Shown here: positions 51,608 to 62,594 of the stretch, in pieces | How positions within the stretch are numbered: position 1 is the first letter of the stretch | How the letters are laid out: each line of letters opens with the position of its first letter | NCBI GenBank assembly: GCA_023213315.1 | Contig: JAKCPI010002066.1 | Location: 1-64,000 of the forward strand | Direction of reading: 5' to 3' | DNA length: 64,000 nucleotides | DNA from: Euborellia annulipes | Taxonomy: Eukaryota > Arthropoda > Insecta > Dermaptera > Anisolabididae | The notes under the pieces: model-generated | The model's input: only the letters and a program-made list of their open reading frames with translations | Told to the model about the DNA's origin: nothing | The model's database searches: none | Made by a program: the position numbers and the translations under genes

Positions 51608-51735
51608 AAACCCGTGGCTCAGAGAGAAGACACTAGCTTCTAGCGCCAGGGTCCCGGGTTCGCCTCACAAGCGGGAAAAATTTATTACATTTGATTTTAT
51701 GGGGTCTAAAGGTAATTGAAAGATGGGAAAATTAA
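51608..51735 (+). mobile_element. tRNA-SINE family B, partial
   Basis: Head cccgtggctcagagagaaga (box A) and tcccgggttcgcctcacaag (box B), then atttgattttatggggtcta aaggtaatt. The tail is decayed. It abuts the right TSD of hAT element S. Confidence 0.7.
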
Positions 51736-51739
51736 TAAA

Positions 51740-51910
51740 AATAAAAATAAATGATTCAAACTCTATTAATATTAATGTTTTTTTTTTTATTTATTTATTT
51801 TTTACATTTTTGATTTTTTTGTTTTATAAAAAAAAAAAGGCTAAAAATAGTAGCTAGCCATAAAAAGGTAAATCCTTTTATGATATTAAGAATAAAAACC
51901 ATTTCTTTTT
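51740..51910. other. T-rich linker
   Basis: Low-complexity T/A sequence, nothing identified. Confidence 0.4.
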
Positions 51911-51913
51911 TCT

Positions 51914-52022
51914 AAAAATCTGGTGTGACGGATCGCAAAGCACACAACTTTCTCTTACCTTCGGTAGTTGGAAGTTGTATACTGTGCTTGTCACACCAGA
52001 TTTTTTTGTGTCGAGATATATT
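51914..52022 (+). repeat. Family-C 5' hairpin
   Basis: Well-preserved stem-loop from aaatctggtgtgacggatcg to gtcacaccagatttttttgt and tcgagatatattt, with the internal actttctcttaccttcggta. The rest of the element is missing. Confidence 0.8.
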
Positions 52023-52029
52023 TTAATTA

Positions 52030-52790
52030 ATAGTTGTTATGAAATACTGGCCTTTAAAGATTTTACAAATACTTTTTACTATTTGGGAAGTTATATTAAA
52101 CAGAGGGGGGGGGGGGAGTGAACATCTTGTGCCCCATTTTTTTCTCTACCAGGACCGCCGACATAATTATATTTTAAACACCATTTTTTTTTATTTTACT
52201 TAATTGAAAATACTTATTATTATTATTATTTCAAACTTATGTTATTCAATTTCCAATTTACATTGATTTATTTGAATCTCGTTTATTCGTTCCCCTGAAA
52301 AGGCCGAAACAAATTATCGCACAAATGTGGTCTCCGGTGCGCGAAGCTATCAAAATGCATTCAATCATGGCCTGGTGGTTTTAGAGGGAAGCAGTGGGGG
52401 GGGGGTTGAGGAGGGAATACTTTTTTGGTTTGTGTATGTATGTACCAGAAGAGCGGTACTCCCAAATGCTCTGTGTGATTTTGACAAATGCATCGCGATG
52501 TTTGTCCAAAAGCTAGAGGGCGTGGTTTGCAATTCCATCCTGTTGTCGATCCGGATAGAGAAATCCCTGTCCATATGCTACTGCAGGGGGGTAGAGAAAG
52601 AGGATCATTTGCTTGTGTCACGAGATCGATCACATTCGATGCCCACCGGCTGTTTCACAAATGTTTTCTAACCAGACCTGACCTAAATCATACAAACTGA
52701 CTTTAAAATGTCGATATACAAAAGAATACCTGTACCGAACTGAGATAATGTTAATAATTTAAAAATGAATAATTAAAAAGGAAATTAAAA
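52030..52790. other. Unidentified stretch with a moderately GC region
   Basis: 52320-52690 is richer in G+C than its surroundings (gtggtctccggtgcgcgaag, gcgtggtttgcaattccatc, cgatccggatagag) and gives overlapping open frames on both strands (longest 114 codons at 52327-52671). None contains a motif I recognise, and open frames in several phases argue against true coding. It may be an old element body or an unidentified exon. Confidence 0.35.
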
Positions 52791-52804
52791 AATAGATAAA
52801 TTAG

Positions 52805-53179
52805 ACAGCTGATTCAGAAGCTGGTTACTCTAGGGGGCAAGAGATGGCGTCAGTTCTTCCCATAGGGAAACAAGCGTTTTATTTCATTTGAAAGGTTCCA
52901 GTTAATTGATTAAAGGCAAAATATTAATTATTCTTTAACACAATGATTACTAATTTAATAATCTATAAGATATAGACCGAATTTTTTTAAAGTATCTTTT
53001 ATTTAATGTGATTAATCTAAAAAAAAATTTCGAAAATCGAAAAAAAGGGCTTCTAAAATATAAGTAAGTTGTAGATATTTTAAATAGCTTTAATTAAAAA
53101 AAAAAAATTGAGGTCGATAGCTTCAAAGTTGTGGCCGCTGGAACCTCTCAAAATCAGCACCTCGAGAATCGCACCTTAA
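52805..53179. mobile_element. TTAA-flanked repeat N, copy 2
   Basis: Same interior as 44403-44772 (ggcaagagatggcgtcagtt, ttaacacaatgattactaat, ttgtggccgctggaa). The right end is cgcacc followed by TTAA; the left end has diverged. Supports N as a dispersed element of about 370 bp. Confidence 0.55.
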
Positions 53180-53309
53180 ATTAAATGAAATAAAAAAAAT
53201 TGCGAAAATTTTTTTAAATTATCTATAAAATTTATAGAATATGAATTGTCTTATAATTATAAAAAGAAACTAAAAAGTATCTATATGGCCTAAGATGCCG
53301 AAAAAACTA

Positions 53310-53575
53310 ATAAAAAATCTGGTGTGACTGGTCGCACAGTACACAACTGTTGCACAGAATGTTGTGTTTTTGTGTGTGAGAGCAAAAGGATAATATACAT
53401 TTTAAAGAGCATCTAGTAAATAATTGATTTTTGAATTTTAATCAAAATCGTTAGAGCAAAATTGAGAAAATAAAAAAAAAAACTGAAAAAGTGTATCAGT
53501 AAAGTATTAGAACTCTTTGGCCGATTTTGATTAAAAGTTTATTTTCAAGCCTTAGGGAGGATGCTTAACGAAAAA
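53310..53575 (+). mobile_element. Family C, internally deleted
   Basis: The 5' start aaatctggtgtgactggtcg and gcacagtacacaac are intact. The hairpin's distal side and the start of the body are lost. It resumes at aatatacattttaaagagca and runs to the region before the CA tract, then stops near ggaggatgcttaacg. Confidence 0.7.
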
Positions 53576-53579
53576 TAAA

Positions 53580-54345
53580 AGATCAAGTTTTGTTTATGAA
53601 AGAGCAAATAGAAATCTACCAAGAACTGGAAAAAGTAGTTAATTTAATAATTTCAAAAAAAAAAAATTCTAGGTTAGTCAGCCGGGATATAAATTTACAC
53701 TTGAATTTTACCTTATCAAAATTTCTAGACTTTAGCCTCAAGACGATTGAACTTGTCTATTGGTTATTCCATTCGTAATATATGACCTAGTTCCTGTTTT
53801 TCTGGCAGAAAGACAAGGGTTTAGGGAATGGTGTCGACTGACAGATGGGAAGTTGACATCAAGACGAAGACTTTATAGAGTCGATTAATAGCATACGTGA
53901 ACGGAATTATCAAACACCGTACCTAAATATGATCATTCGCTTTCAACATAATGAAAAGCAACTTTAAGTATTACATTCATTCGTTTTTTCCTTCCTCTCT
54001 CTCGTACTCTTTTTTTTTTTGCCTTAATATTGTACTCCGCTTAGTGTAATACGATTAAGTTATTATTGCTGAGGGAAATTGTAAATTCGTACTGCCTTGA
54101 ATAAGAGTCGTTCGTGTACGGCACAGGTACCAAAAATCTCCAACCTCTGTCCCGGTTAGATCCATCATACACAACAAAAGCCCTCGTTTTTATTTTTAAT
54201 TCCACTCACAAATAATATATATATAGCCTAGTATATGGTATATACTTCAGAGAGAAACAAGTCGTTTTTAATGCTTTTAAGCTTTAAAATAATATATAGA
54301 AAGCAAATGTTCACTTTGTAGCTTAAAAGCATAGACTTAAAAAAA
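53580..54345. other. AT-rich stretch, nothing identified
   Basis: A 62-codon plus-strand frame at 53590-53778 shows no motif. No repeat termini found. Confidence 0.4.
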
Positions 54346-54351
54346 TAAGGT

Positions 54352-55340
54352 ATCTAGACCAGCGTTTCTCAACCTTTTTTGGCCCACGGATTTGTAAAAA
54401 AAAATTCGCGAACCACTGATATTTTTTTATCAACAAAATTTTATTATCTATTTGAAATCCAAACGGCTTAAATAAAATCATTGGACTGGCTGGGTGATGG
54501 GCGGCGGGGGGGGGGGGGGGGGCCCCCAAAAAAAAAAAAAAAATATTTTGGATCTGAACCCTCGACCCTTTGTATACAAGGCAGGCGCGCTACCAACTAC
54601 GCCAAGCCCGAGGGCTACCACATAAGTTAATTGTAACATTTTTATTATCATTTACTTACAATAATATTTAAATGTAAAGATATGTAATTATATATACATA
54701 TAATAATTAAGTATATAAACCTTTAACAAAAATCATAAAAAATTATTTAAAAAACAAACTCACAAACTCATGGACATAGGAACACAACAAAAAATATTTA
54801 CTAAAAAATTAAATCAATAGCATTTACAAAAAGTATATTTTGTTGTTTGTTTGTTAATTATAATTATTAATAAATTACAAACCCTTGACAAAAATTACAA
54901 CAAAAAATGTCAGAAATTATAAAAAAAAAATCACAAAATCATTGCATATGAACACAACAAAATTAGTCCAACATGTGATACTACTCTAATAATAACTCCC
55001 CTCCAATCTCTAGCAATGGTTCCTCCCGTACTCTCTAAAAAATTTATTTTCAATTTTAAACAAAGGTGAAAATAAAAAAAAAACATTGTTTGAGGATAAA
55101 AGACTTTTTATTTAAAAAAAAAAAAAAATTAGGCATTTATGTAAAAATAAACAATAATATTCGATAATTTTATAAGTTATGCTTGTTTAAAAAAAAAAAA
55201 AAAAAAACCCTTTCCGGCAACTGAGGTCATTCAGGGGTTCAGCTTTATTAAATAAATAAAATTGTCGGCGAACCAGTAAAATTTCTCGGCAGACCACTGG
55301 TGATCCGCCGGACCAGCTGTTGAGAATAGCTGATCTAGAC
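54352..55340. mobile_element. hAT family L with 8-bp TSD
   Basis: Element 54360-55332 (973 bp) with termini CAGCGTTTCTCAACC and, read inward from the right, CAGCTATTCTCAACAGC, flanked by an exact duplication ATCTAGAC (54352-54359 and 55333-55340). A CAG.G.TTCTCAACC terminus is a common hAT signature. The interior repeats ggtccgcgg / gaccactgg-type phrases. A minus-strand SINE is nested near the left end. The partial copy at 17222-17449 lacks that SINE. Confidence 0.87.
54425..54622 (-). mobile_element. tRNA-SINE family A nested in hAT L, with homopolymer block
   Basis: Minus-strand head gccctcgggcttggcgtagt (box A) and gtcgagggttcagatcc (box B), then a foreign T/C/G homopolymer block (about 54500-54545 on the plus strand is a G-run, C-run and A-run). 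The body agccagtccaatgattttat follows. The tail is truncated. The homopolymer block is absent from all other copies. Confidence 0.7.
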
Positions 55341-55528
55341 TATATATACAACATTTAACTAAACATTGGAGATGTTTTGGAAAAGAAAGAAAATTAAAAC
55401 TTTAATAGCCTGGCCTATACAATTTTGATCCTACATTCTAATTAAAAATTTATTGAAATATAATGTATAAACAGAAAAAATATGTATAATTGATCATTCG
55501 ATTATTTAAATTTAAACTATCAACCGTT

Positions 55529-55725
55529 GACTCTAAGTACTAGTATTTTGTTCACAACACACACCTCACACACAGACAGACAGACAGACCACGTTGCGAA
55601 AACCTTTTTTTGGACTCAGAGGACCTCGAAACGTGTATATGCATCAATATCTCGTCATCAAATTTTCGACATGTATCTATATCTATAATATATTAACATA
55701 TGTAGAGGTAAGAGAAAGTAAAAAA
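55529..55725 (+). mobile_element. Family C, 3' part
   Basis: From ctaagtactagtattttgtt through a short CA tract and (GACA)n, ccacgttgcgaaaacc and cctcgaaacgtgtata, to the palindromic end ggtaagagaaagtaaaaa. The 5' two thirds are absent. Confidence 0.75.
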
Positions 55726-55729
55726 ACTT

Positions 55730-56130
55730 TTAGGTTTTTGATCGAAAATCATTATCTGGGAATGTGTTTAAAAATCCCCGAGTTGCCAAATAAAATTGAA
55801 AATGAAAAAGTTTCCAACTCTATTGACTACCTTTTATCGGTTTGAATAACTGACCGACAACGAACAGAAAAGGGAAATATATCTAACAGTTATATATAAG
55901 CCTAACGAATAGAATTGTATTTTCAAAAAAAAAAAAAAAAGAAAAATAATCTAAATCTGTTTCATTTCAAATTTCGAGAGAGCTGTCTAGATGTGAATAA
56001 AACCAATACTTTGCATACGTATAAAATATGGCAAAACGTCAATTAAAAAACAAAAACAAACAAAAAAAAAATAAATAAAAAGAAAAAAAAAACAGGATAA
56101 CTCATCATTTTGTTTATATATTATTATATA
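55730..56130. other. AT-rich stretch, nothing identified
   Basis: A-rich runs at 55924-55940 and 56048-56092. No termini. Confidence 0.4.
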
Positions 56131-56134
56131 TCTA

Positions 56135-56428
56135 AATCAGTATCTGCCCACGGGGCGTGGTGTAGAGGTTAGCGTGCTAACCTCATATACCAAACGTCGC
56201 GGGTTCGGACCCCAGGCAGTCCGATGATTTTATTTAAGCCATCTGGATACCAGATGGCTTAAATAAAAATGCCTGGACCCTAATATATATAAATTCATAA
56301 ATAACGGTTATCGTAAATGTCTTATATGGCCTGAGCTGCCGAAAAGACAGTGTGAAGTGTGTGTGTGAGTGTGAGTGTGAATGAGAAAAAGTGTGAATGT
56401 TTAAAAAAAAAAAAAAAAATCAGTATCT
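56135..56428 (+). mobile_element. tRNA-SINE family A, complete reference copy
   Basis: SINE 56146-56417 (272 bp) between exact 11-bp duplications aatcagtatct. Order: ggggcgtggtgtagaggtta (box A), a gctaacctcatataccaaac anticodon-arm region, gcgggttcggaccccaggca (box B), a 60-bp stem-forming block (agccatctggataccagatg gcttaaata), atgcctggaccc, ggttatcgtaaatgtcttat atggcc, gccgaaaagacagtgtg, a GT/GA-rich tail and poly-A. Pol III would transcribe it from the internal boxes. Confidence 0.94.
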
Positions 56429-56429
56429 A

Positions 56430-57080
56430 AATCTATTTCAATTGAGAGATGAGTATTTTTCATTTAATATTTATGAATGTCTATTTTAAAGATATCAGGA
56501 TAGAAAATAATTAAAACGTAAAACATTCTATGTATTTTTAAATCGACCCTTCCAGTTCAGTAGAGATGGGGGTATATTTGAAGTATGTAGGCATATAGTC
56601 GAAATGAATTTTCAAATTGAAATTACAATATATAGGTCCTATATAAAATAAATAATTTTAACTATATACCTATTATATATCTATTCTATTAAAGAGCTAA
56701 CTTGTGTTTGTACGCAGCGGACACTTTTTGATTTCTTTTCTGTTTTTTATTCGATCTTAATTAATTAATTTCACAATATAGCTCCACAATGGCATAAATA
56801 ATAAAAAAATAAAATAAATTTATTTTTATTTACCTATTCGTTGGGTATTTATCTATTTAATTTGGCATTTATTGAATAAGAATCAGACCAGAAGCGCTAA
56901 GGCCTTAAGGCCCCCATACACGTGAAGGGAAAAATCTCAAGGATTTCTTTGAGGAAAATATTATTGAATTTCAATCAGTATTTTTTGGCCTCGAGGCTGC
57001 TACCACACACGTTACTAAATGCCCCCCCCCCCCCCCCTGTTGAATAGAGCTCCCTGTCCCAAGAAAAATTGAGAAAATAT
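56430..57080. other. AT-rich stretch with eroded hAT-like C-runs
   Basis: 57022-57040 is a C-run followed by tgttgaatagagctccctgt. No termini pair. Nothing gene-like. Confidence 0.4.
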
Positions 57081-57084
57081 GGGG

Positions 57085-57240
57085 CTTTCCAGGCCCTCCG
57101 GAGGATGGCTGGTCCCATGGCCCCCCAGTCAAATTCCTTTGTTGGAGCGGTCACTTTTTGATTTCTCTCTATTTACTATTCTCGTATATGCAGTAAACTA
57201 AGTATTGTAATCGTAAAAAAAAAATCTATATTTTGATGAT
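57085..57240 (+). repeat. Repeat shared with 58740-59098
   Basis: ggaggatggctggtcccatg gcc and agtcaaattcctttg match 59050-59090. aagtattgtaatcgtaaaaa matches the family-F start at 58752-58770. The order is reversed relative to the 58.7-kb region. Confidence 0.45.
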
Positions 57241-57249
57241 AGACATAAG

Positions 57250-58645
57250 AATTTTATAGCTACTCAGTATTTTATACGTTTCTGGTTTTTAAAAATTAAT
57301 TTTTTTTTTTTTTTTGGAGTAGGCTATACTACTTTAGCAATCATATTTTATGTTTAGAAATCAAATGGCATTTGGACAGTAAATCTTTACTTTCACTTTA
57401 AACAATTTGATTTAAATTTTAAAAATGTATTAGTGGCATTAATTATGTAACGCAAATTTCGCGCCGCTGAGTTCCATTTTAGTGTGTGCAGACATCTAGC
57501 GGGCGAAGAGTTCTCTCCCTTGGCTTGCCCCCTCCTATTTTCTTGATGGAGGGGAAAAATTCTTCAATTAAAAAAAAAAAAAAAGAGGAAATTTTCTCTG
57601 AAAAATAGATAGAATTAAAATTTGGAGAGAGAAGAATTTTTTATGCAAATCGGGGTTTTCAAAGCAGATAGTTTTATCCTGTTTTTTTTATTATATATAA
57701 TATATCTTTATATAAATAAATATATTTTTTTGATTTGTGAATTGTTGCTGTTGTTTGGTTGTTCCCTTCGGCATATCGGTGAGTACTGTACTCTGAATTT
57801 TGTAAAAGTCCTGTAGTGTATTTCGCTTAAGCCCATTAGTAAAATCGTGCTTTATTTTAGTTTTAAGTACCGGCCTAAGTTTCCGGTCCTTGGCGCCCGA
57901 ATGATATTTGGCTTTACTTTTCTACATTTGATCCAAAATCAGTCACCGACGTACCTTTTCGGAAGATTGGATACAAATCGAACCGAACAGTCATTTCTGA
58001 AAATTGGCGATTATCTATATTTGTCCGACTTGCATATATAAAAAAAAGAGACAAAAAAAAACTTTGATGTACATAGTATTGTATAATTGCCCAATTGAAG
58101 AAATATTTGTTTAATTTAATTAGTTTTTATATATCAATTAAAAATAAAAAAAAATAATATTCTTTATGCCGAGAGAAGAGGTGTATTAAAATTTGAATGT
58201 AACATTTCATAATTTTTATAATTAGAAATAGGAAAGAAAAAAAAATATTTTGAATGTATTGTAAGGAAAGATTTTACGGTATTTCATAAATCATTTATAT
58301 ATATTACAAAAAAAAAACATTTATTAATTTATTGTTATTGATATTTATTTTTTAATTTATTTATAATCATTTTATCATCATCAGTATAAGTTATGTATAA
58401 ATATTCTCTAAGTTGTAAAGGGTTGAACGCGTTCAATTTCACCATTGTTGTACAGCCTATATCATAGCAAATAATTTTTTTAATCAGATCTTATTTTCTT
58501 GTTTTCCTCATCTATTTAATTAGCTAAATTTGAATACATATCATTTAAGGTTTTTTTGAATTGTCTCTTTGTTTACAATGTTTTACCCTTTCCCCTTATG
58601 GGCGTAGACTGGCCTAAGCCCTCTGCGTCACAATTATTAAAAAGA
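57250..58645. other. AT-rich stretch, nothing identified
   Basis: Two 64-codon plus frames (57622-57816 and 57847-58041) show no domain. A less AT-rich patch at 57460-57540 (cgcgccgctgagttcc, gacatctagcgggcgaagag) is unexplained. Confidence 0.4.
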
Positions 58646-58649
58646 TACT

Positions 58650-58702
58650 CAAATACTTTCTCTCTATATATATTTCATACATAGGGTAAGAGAAAGTAAA
58701 AA
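58650..58702 (+). repeat. Family-C 3' terminal palindrome alone
   Basis: tactttctctctatatatat, then tacatagggtaagagaaagt aaaaa. An isolated 3' end without the rest of the element. Confidence 0.6.
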
Positions 58703-58724
58703 CTCTTGAAAATTTTTTGATATA

Positions 58725-58990
58725 TTCTATTTTTACTTTCTTGCATAGAGAAAGTATTGTGATCGTAAAAAAAATTCGACTTCGAGATTTTGATGTTTCT
58801 CCACGTTTTAGACCTCCCTGAGTCCAAAAAAACCATTTTTGGCATCAAAAACTATTCAGTTTTCGAAAAAATGTCAAACAATAAAAACTTTTTAAAATAG
58901 AGTATTTTATCATAATATAACAAAAAAATTGAAAATTTCAAAATTTTTGAAAAAACTTTTTAAGTAAAGTACTACTTCCAAGTGACGAGT
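58725..58990 (+). repeat. Dispersed repeat family F
   Basis: Starts tactttcttgcatagagaaa gtattgtgatcg, passes cctccctgagtcc and aaaaactattcagttttcga, and ends gtactacttccaagtgacga. The opening echoes the family-C 3' palindrome, so F and C may be related. Confidence 0.6.
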
Positions 58991-59098
58991 CACTCTCCAG
59001 GCCCCCCGGAGAATAGCTGGTCCCATGCCCTCCCCCCCCCCCCCCCAGCGGGGATGGCTAGTCCCATGGCCCCCAGTCAAATTCTTTAGTTACGCCCA
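58991..59098 (-). mobile_element. hAT-like end fragment
   Basis: Contains two versions of ggatggctagtcccatggcc separated by a C-run, and ends ttctttagttacgcccatgc, which resembles an inward hAT terminus (gggcgtaacta). No TSD identified. Confidence 0.4.
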
Positions 59099-59099
59099 T

Positions 59100-59700
59100 G
59101 CATCTAAATATTCATACAGAAAATATAGATCACTTGTGTAATTTAAAAGATGCTTAATTACACTTCAGGATTGTAATTAAAATCAGGAAACAATTTCTGC
59201 AAATTGTATATAGTGTGAATACAAAACAAAATTTTTTAAATTCCAAATGACATGATTTCTAATTGTGTAATGTACTACTATTTTAACACGTGGTAAATAT
59301 AGTCCTTATTGGGAATGTAATACGCGTTTAACGTGAATGCAAAATGCACGTTACAGGATATAATATCCCCTCCCACTCCTTTATATATGTATTAATATAC
59401 ATGCCCACACACCTGCTCCATTGTAATTACAAAATGCTTTACGAATGCATCGATCACACCCGAGGCGTTATTATGGCGATAAGAGTCAGAGAGAGGGAAA
59501 AAAGAATCATCTCTCTTTTTATCATTGGCTGGCAAGTTTTTCCGCATTCTCTTTTTTTTTATTTTTCCCCAATAATTCCTATGTGAGATTGGTTTTATAC
59601 TACATGCTCAGCTAATCAATCGATCCCCATTTTGGACATGAATGACATAGGGGCGAGAATTCATCTGGCAAAGAATGCGATTCATATAGTAACAATGACA
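59100..59700. other. AT-rich stretch, nothing identified
   Basis: An 80-codon plus frame at 59344-59586 is unremarkable. No termini. Confidence 0.4.
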
Positions 59701-59705
59701 TTTAA

Positions 59706-60387
59706 AAAAAAATCTGGTGTGACTGTCGCACAGCACACAACTTTCTCTTACCTTCGGTAATCGAAAGTTGTGTACTGTGCTTGTCACACCAGATTTTTTG
59801 TGTCGACATGTATTTAGTTCCCGGCAGTAGGGAATATTTGAATTCAGATGTAAAATTTATAAGTATGGGAAAATATTTATATTTTGTTACCATGGCAACC
59901 ATTTCTCCTATCTTTTCTATGGAGTGCAAGAGTAAAGTGGTCTTCAAACAATTTTGAGGGCAAAACGAGAATATACATTTGAAAGAGCATCTAAAAAATA
60001 ATTGATTTTTGAATTTTAATCAAAATCGTTAGAGCGAATTTTGAGAAAATCGAAAAAAACTGAAAAAGTACATTTCTAAAGTACTAGTACTCTTTGGCCG
60101 ATTTTGATTAAAAGCTTATTTTTCCGGTCCCGGGAGGTGTTTAACTTAAATATAAAATTTCAACCTCCTAGCTCAATTCCTTCATGCTTAAAATTGAACA
60201 CACACACACACACACAGACACACACACACAGAGACAGACCATGTCGCGAAAATCACTTTTTTGGATTCAGGGGACCTCAAAACGTAAAGATCCATCAAAA
60301 TCTCGACATCGAATTTTTGACATGAATCCAATACTTTCTCTCTATATATATATATTACATATATACATAGGTAAGAGAAAGTAAAAA
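59706..60387 (+). mobile_element. Family C, full-length copy
   Basis: Same architecture and nearly the same sequence as 22059-22784: an intact 5' hairpin, tgtcgacatgtatttagttc, body, CA/GACA tract (60200-60239, short), ccatgtcgcgaaaatcactt and the (TA)n palindrome ending ggtaagagaaagtaaaaa. High similarity between two copies 37 kb apart, including small details such as gcagtagggaatatttgaat, indicates recent spread or a conversion event. Confidence 0.87.
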
Positions 60388-60520
60388 AATGAAAAAATAT
60401 GAGTAGGCCTATTTCAGAAAAATTTATTGATATAAAAAATGATGCGACCATCCGTCATGAATTATAAATAATGAATAGGTTGTTTTTGATATAAAAAAAT
60501 TAAGTTACTCATTTATCCAG

Positions 60521-61322
60521 AAAAATCTGGTGTGACTGGTCGCACAGCACATTGTTCTGTGCTTATCACACCAGATTTTTTGTGTCGACATATATTTAGT
60601 TTCCGCCGAGATATTAAGGTACGTACACATCTGCGCTGAGGCTCAGCTCGCGAGCAGAGTGTTCGTTAGATTAGTACGGGGTTTTAGTTGCTCGAAAGCG
60701 GCTCGTGAGCAGATTGCCGCGATCCATCTCCTGTCAGTTTTTGCAACCAACACTTTGATGGTTTGCAGTATAGATTTGGCGCACGCGGCACAATAGTATA
60801 AATCAATGGAAAAAATACGCTTTAAATGTTCGTGGGTTTTCTTTGGATTGCGGCAAGTTCGTCAAGAAACGAACACGAGCCCCGAGCCGATCGCGAGCGG
60901 AACAGAGCGCAGATGTGTACATACCTTTAGAAATCAAGATGTAAAATTTATAAACATGGGAAAATATTTATATTTTGTACCGTGGCAACCATTTCTCCTA
61001 TCTTTCCTATGAAGTACAAGAGTAAAGTGTACTTCAAAAAGATTTTAAGGGCAAAATGAGAATATACAGTATATTTTAAAGTAAAATATAAAAATAATGA
61101 TTTTTGAATTTTAATCAAGATCGTTAGAGCAAATTTTGAGAAAATTGATAAAAAAATTGAAAAAGTACATCAGTAAAGTACTTGTATTTTTTGGCAAATT
61201 TTGTTTAAAAGTTTCGTGTCCCGTACCAGAGGAATGCTTAACTTAAATATAAAATTTCAACCTCCTAGCTCTTTTAATTCTTGAGATATTTTGTTCACAA
61301 ACAAACAGACACACACACACCC
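60521..61322 (+). mobile_element. Family C with nested Harbinger-like MITE
   Basis: Hairpin with a shortened loop (cgcacagcacattgttctgt gc), tgtcgacatatatttagttt and ccgccgagatatta, then a MITE (60617-60926). The body resumes at gaaatcaagatgtaaaattt and continues to acaaacagacacacacacac, where it stops at another MITE (61328). The 3' third is missing. Confidence 0.8.
60614..60929. mobile_element. PIF/Harbinger-like MITE
   Basis: Element 60617-60926 (310 bp) with termini AGGTACGTACACATCTGCGC and, inverted, AGGTATGTACACATCTGCGC (one mismatch in 20). A 3-bp duplication TTA lies on both sides, matching the TWA preference of PIF/Harbinger. The interior is GC-richer, with ctcagctcgcgagcag and ccgatcgcgagcgg near the ends. 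No transposase. Confidence 0.75.
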
Positions 61323-61327
61323 TTAAA

Positions 61328-61550
61328 GATTTTTTCTTACTCGGTCGTGAACTTCCAACCATAAAATTTCACCAGGGGGTGCAATTTTGCCCAACATTAA
61401 GCACAAACATATCTCGCAAACATGCTATCTTAAACGATATAGGGACTGGCTAATGAGCAGTCTATTTGAGTATTGATTGGAAAAATTCCAACTTTTTCAA
61501 ACAAGGCTCTACCTAGTTAATAAAATTTCACGACCGAGTAAGAAAACATC
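61328..61550. mobile_element. Unclassified MITE G
   Basis: A 223-bp element whose ends gattttttcttactcggtcg tgaa and ttcacgaccgagtaagaaaa catc form a 24-bp inverted repeat with one or two mismatches. The target duplication is not clear, so the superfamily is open. It truncates the adjoining family-C copy. Confidence 0.7.
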
Positions 61551-61559
61551 TTGTTAAAA

Positions 61560-62590
61560 GACCATTTAATTAGACTCCTATTTTAAGAATATCTCTATTT
61601 CTTACAAAAGCTCAATTTATTAATATATCTGAGTAAATTAGCCTTAGATATATAACCTTTCTGCTGCCACGCGAAGTAATTAGTAGGCGGATTGCGTTAA
61701 CGTGTAAAATTACCTTTTGATCATACATCGATTAGAGTTTTTGATAACAAAAACGTAAAGGAACATCTCTCAATGATACATGAACTTTCAGATAGACGTA
61801 ATCAATATTATATTACTAACTCCTAATAAAGAAAGAAAAAAAAATGTATCAAAAGAAAGTGTGTATGTATAGAGAACACAGGCGAACTAATCATTTATAA
61901 AGGTCAGACAAGATATATCGGGTTCAAAACCAATTTCGACAAGGAGGCTAATTATTTAGTGACAGAAATAAATGGTGCGTTCTTACCCTTATTATTCGGA
62001 AACCTTTGTTGCTCGTGGCTTCATTATTTCTGCAACAAAAGAAAAAAAGATATAAGAATCGATCCAAGTTTTGGCCATTGTGGCTGGGAAGGAAAAAGTT
62101 TGTATTGTTTAAATGGTCTCCCCCAAAGCGATAAAGATCGCGAAAACACCCTCGTCTCCCCATTTTCGGTGTGGAAGGTTAAATCTGGTTTTAATGACGC
62201 CCAAAAGGCCCCTGCTTATACAAATATAGACCAAGCTAGAAAAGAGAGATTGAAAATAACGTTCGAAGTCTGCTTAAGGAAGAAAAAAAAGCGAATCTTA
62301 AAGATTTAATCAGTTTTATAGCCTTAGAATATCATCGATATATTAAAGAAATAGCCCTGGGAGATCTTGATCTTCCTTTAAAAAAAAACATTCTATTATT
62401 TGGGTCTGAGAAAAAAAATATTCAATTTTGTTTTTTATACCTTAGGGAATTTATTCGATTAGAATTTTTTTTTTAGATAAGAAAAAAGAGTAGAACTTGT
62501 TTAGTATTTACTTAAAATAAGGATAATATTATAGTTGAATATGTCTAATAAAAACCTCGTAAACATATTTGGCTCTTCTGCTTGAAATAA
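61560..62590. other. Unidentified stretch with a 116-codon frame
   Basis: The frame at 61959-62309 (+) has a mixed, protein-like composition (for example WEGKSLYCLNGLPQSDKDR and an Arg/Lys-rich end), but I recognise no domain. It is not bounded by clear splice sites, and a shorter antisense frame overlaps it. It may be an exon or degraded element coding sequence. Confidence 0.3.
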
Positions 62591-62594
62591 TTAA

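Noticed and set aside
52327..52671. 114-codon plus frame with overlapping open frames on both strands
   Set aside because: Several phases are open at once because of base composition; the G-run interrupts any sensible protein and no motif is seen.
61959..62309. 116-codon plus frame as a gene
   Set aside because: Protein-like composition in part, but no recognised domain, no splice signals that bound it and an antisense frame overlapping; noted only as a possibility.
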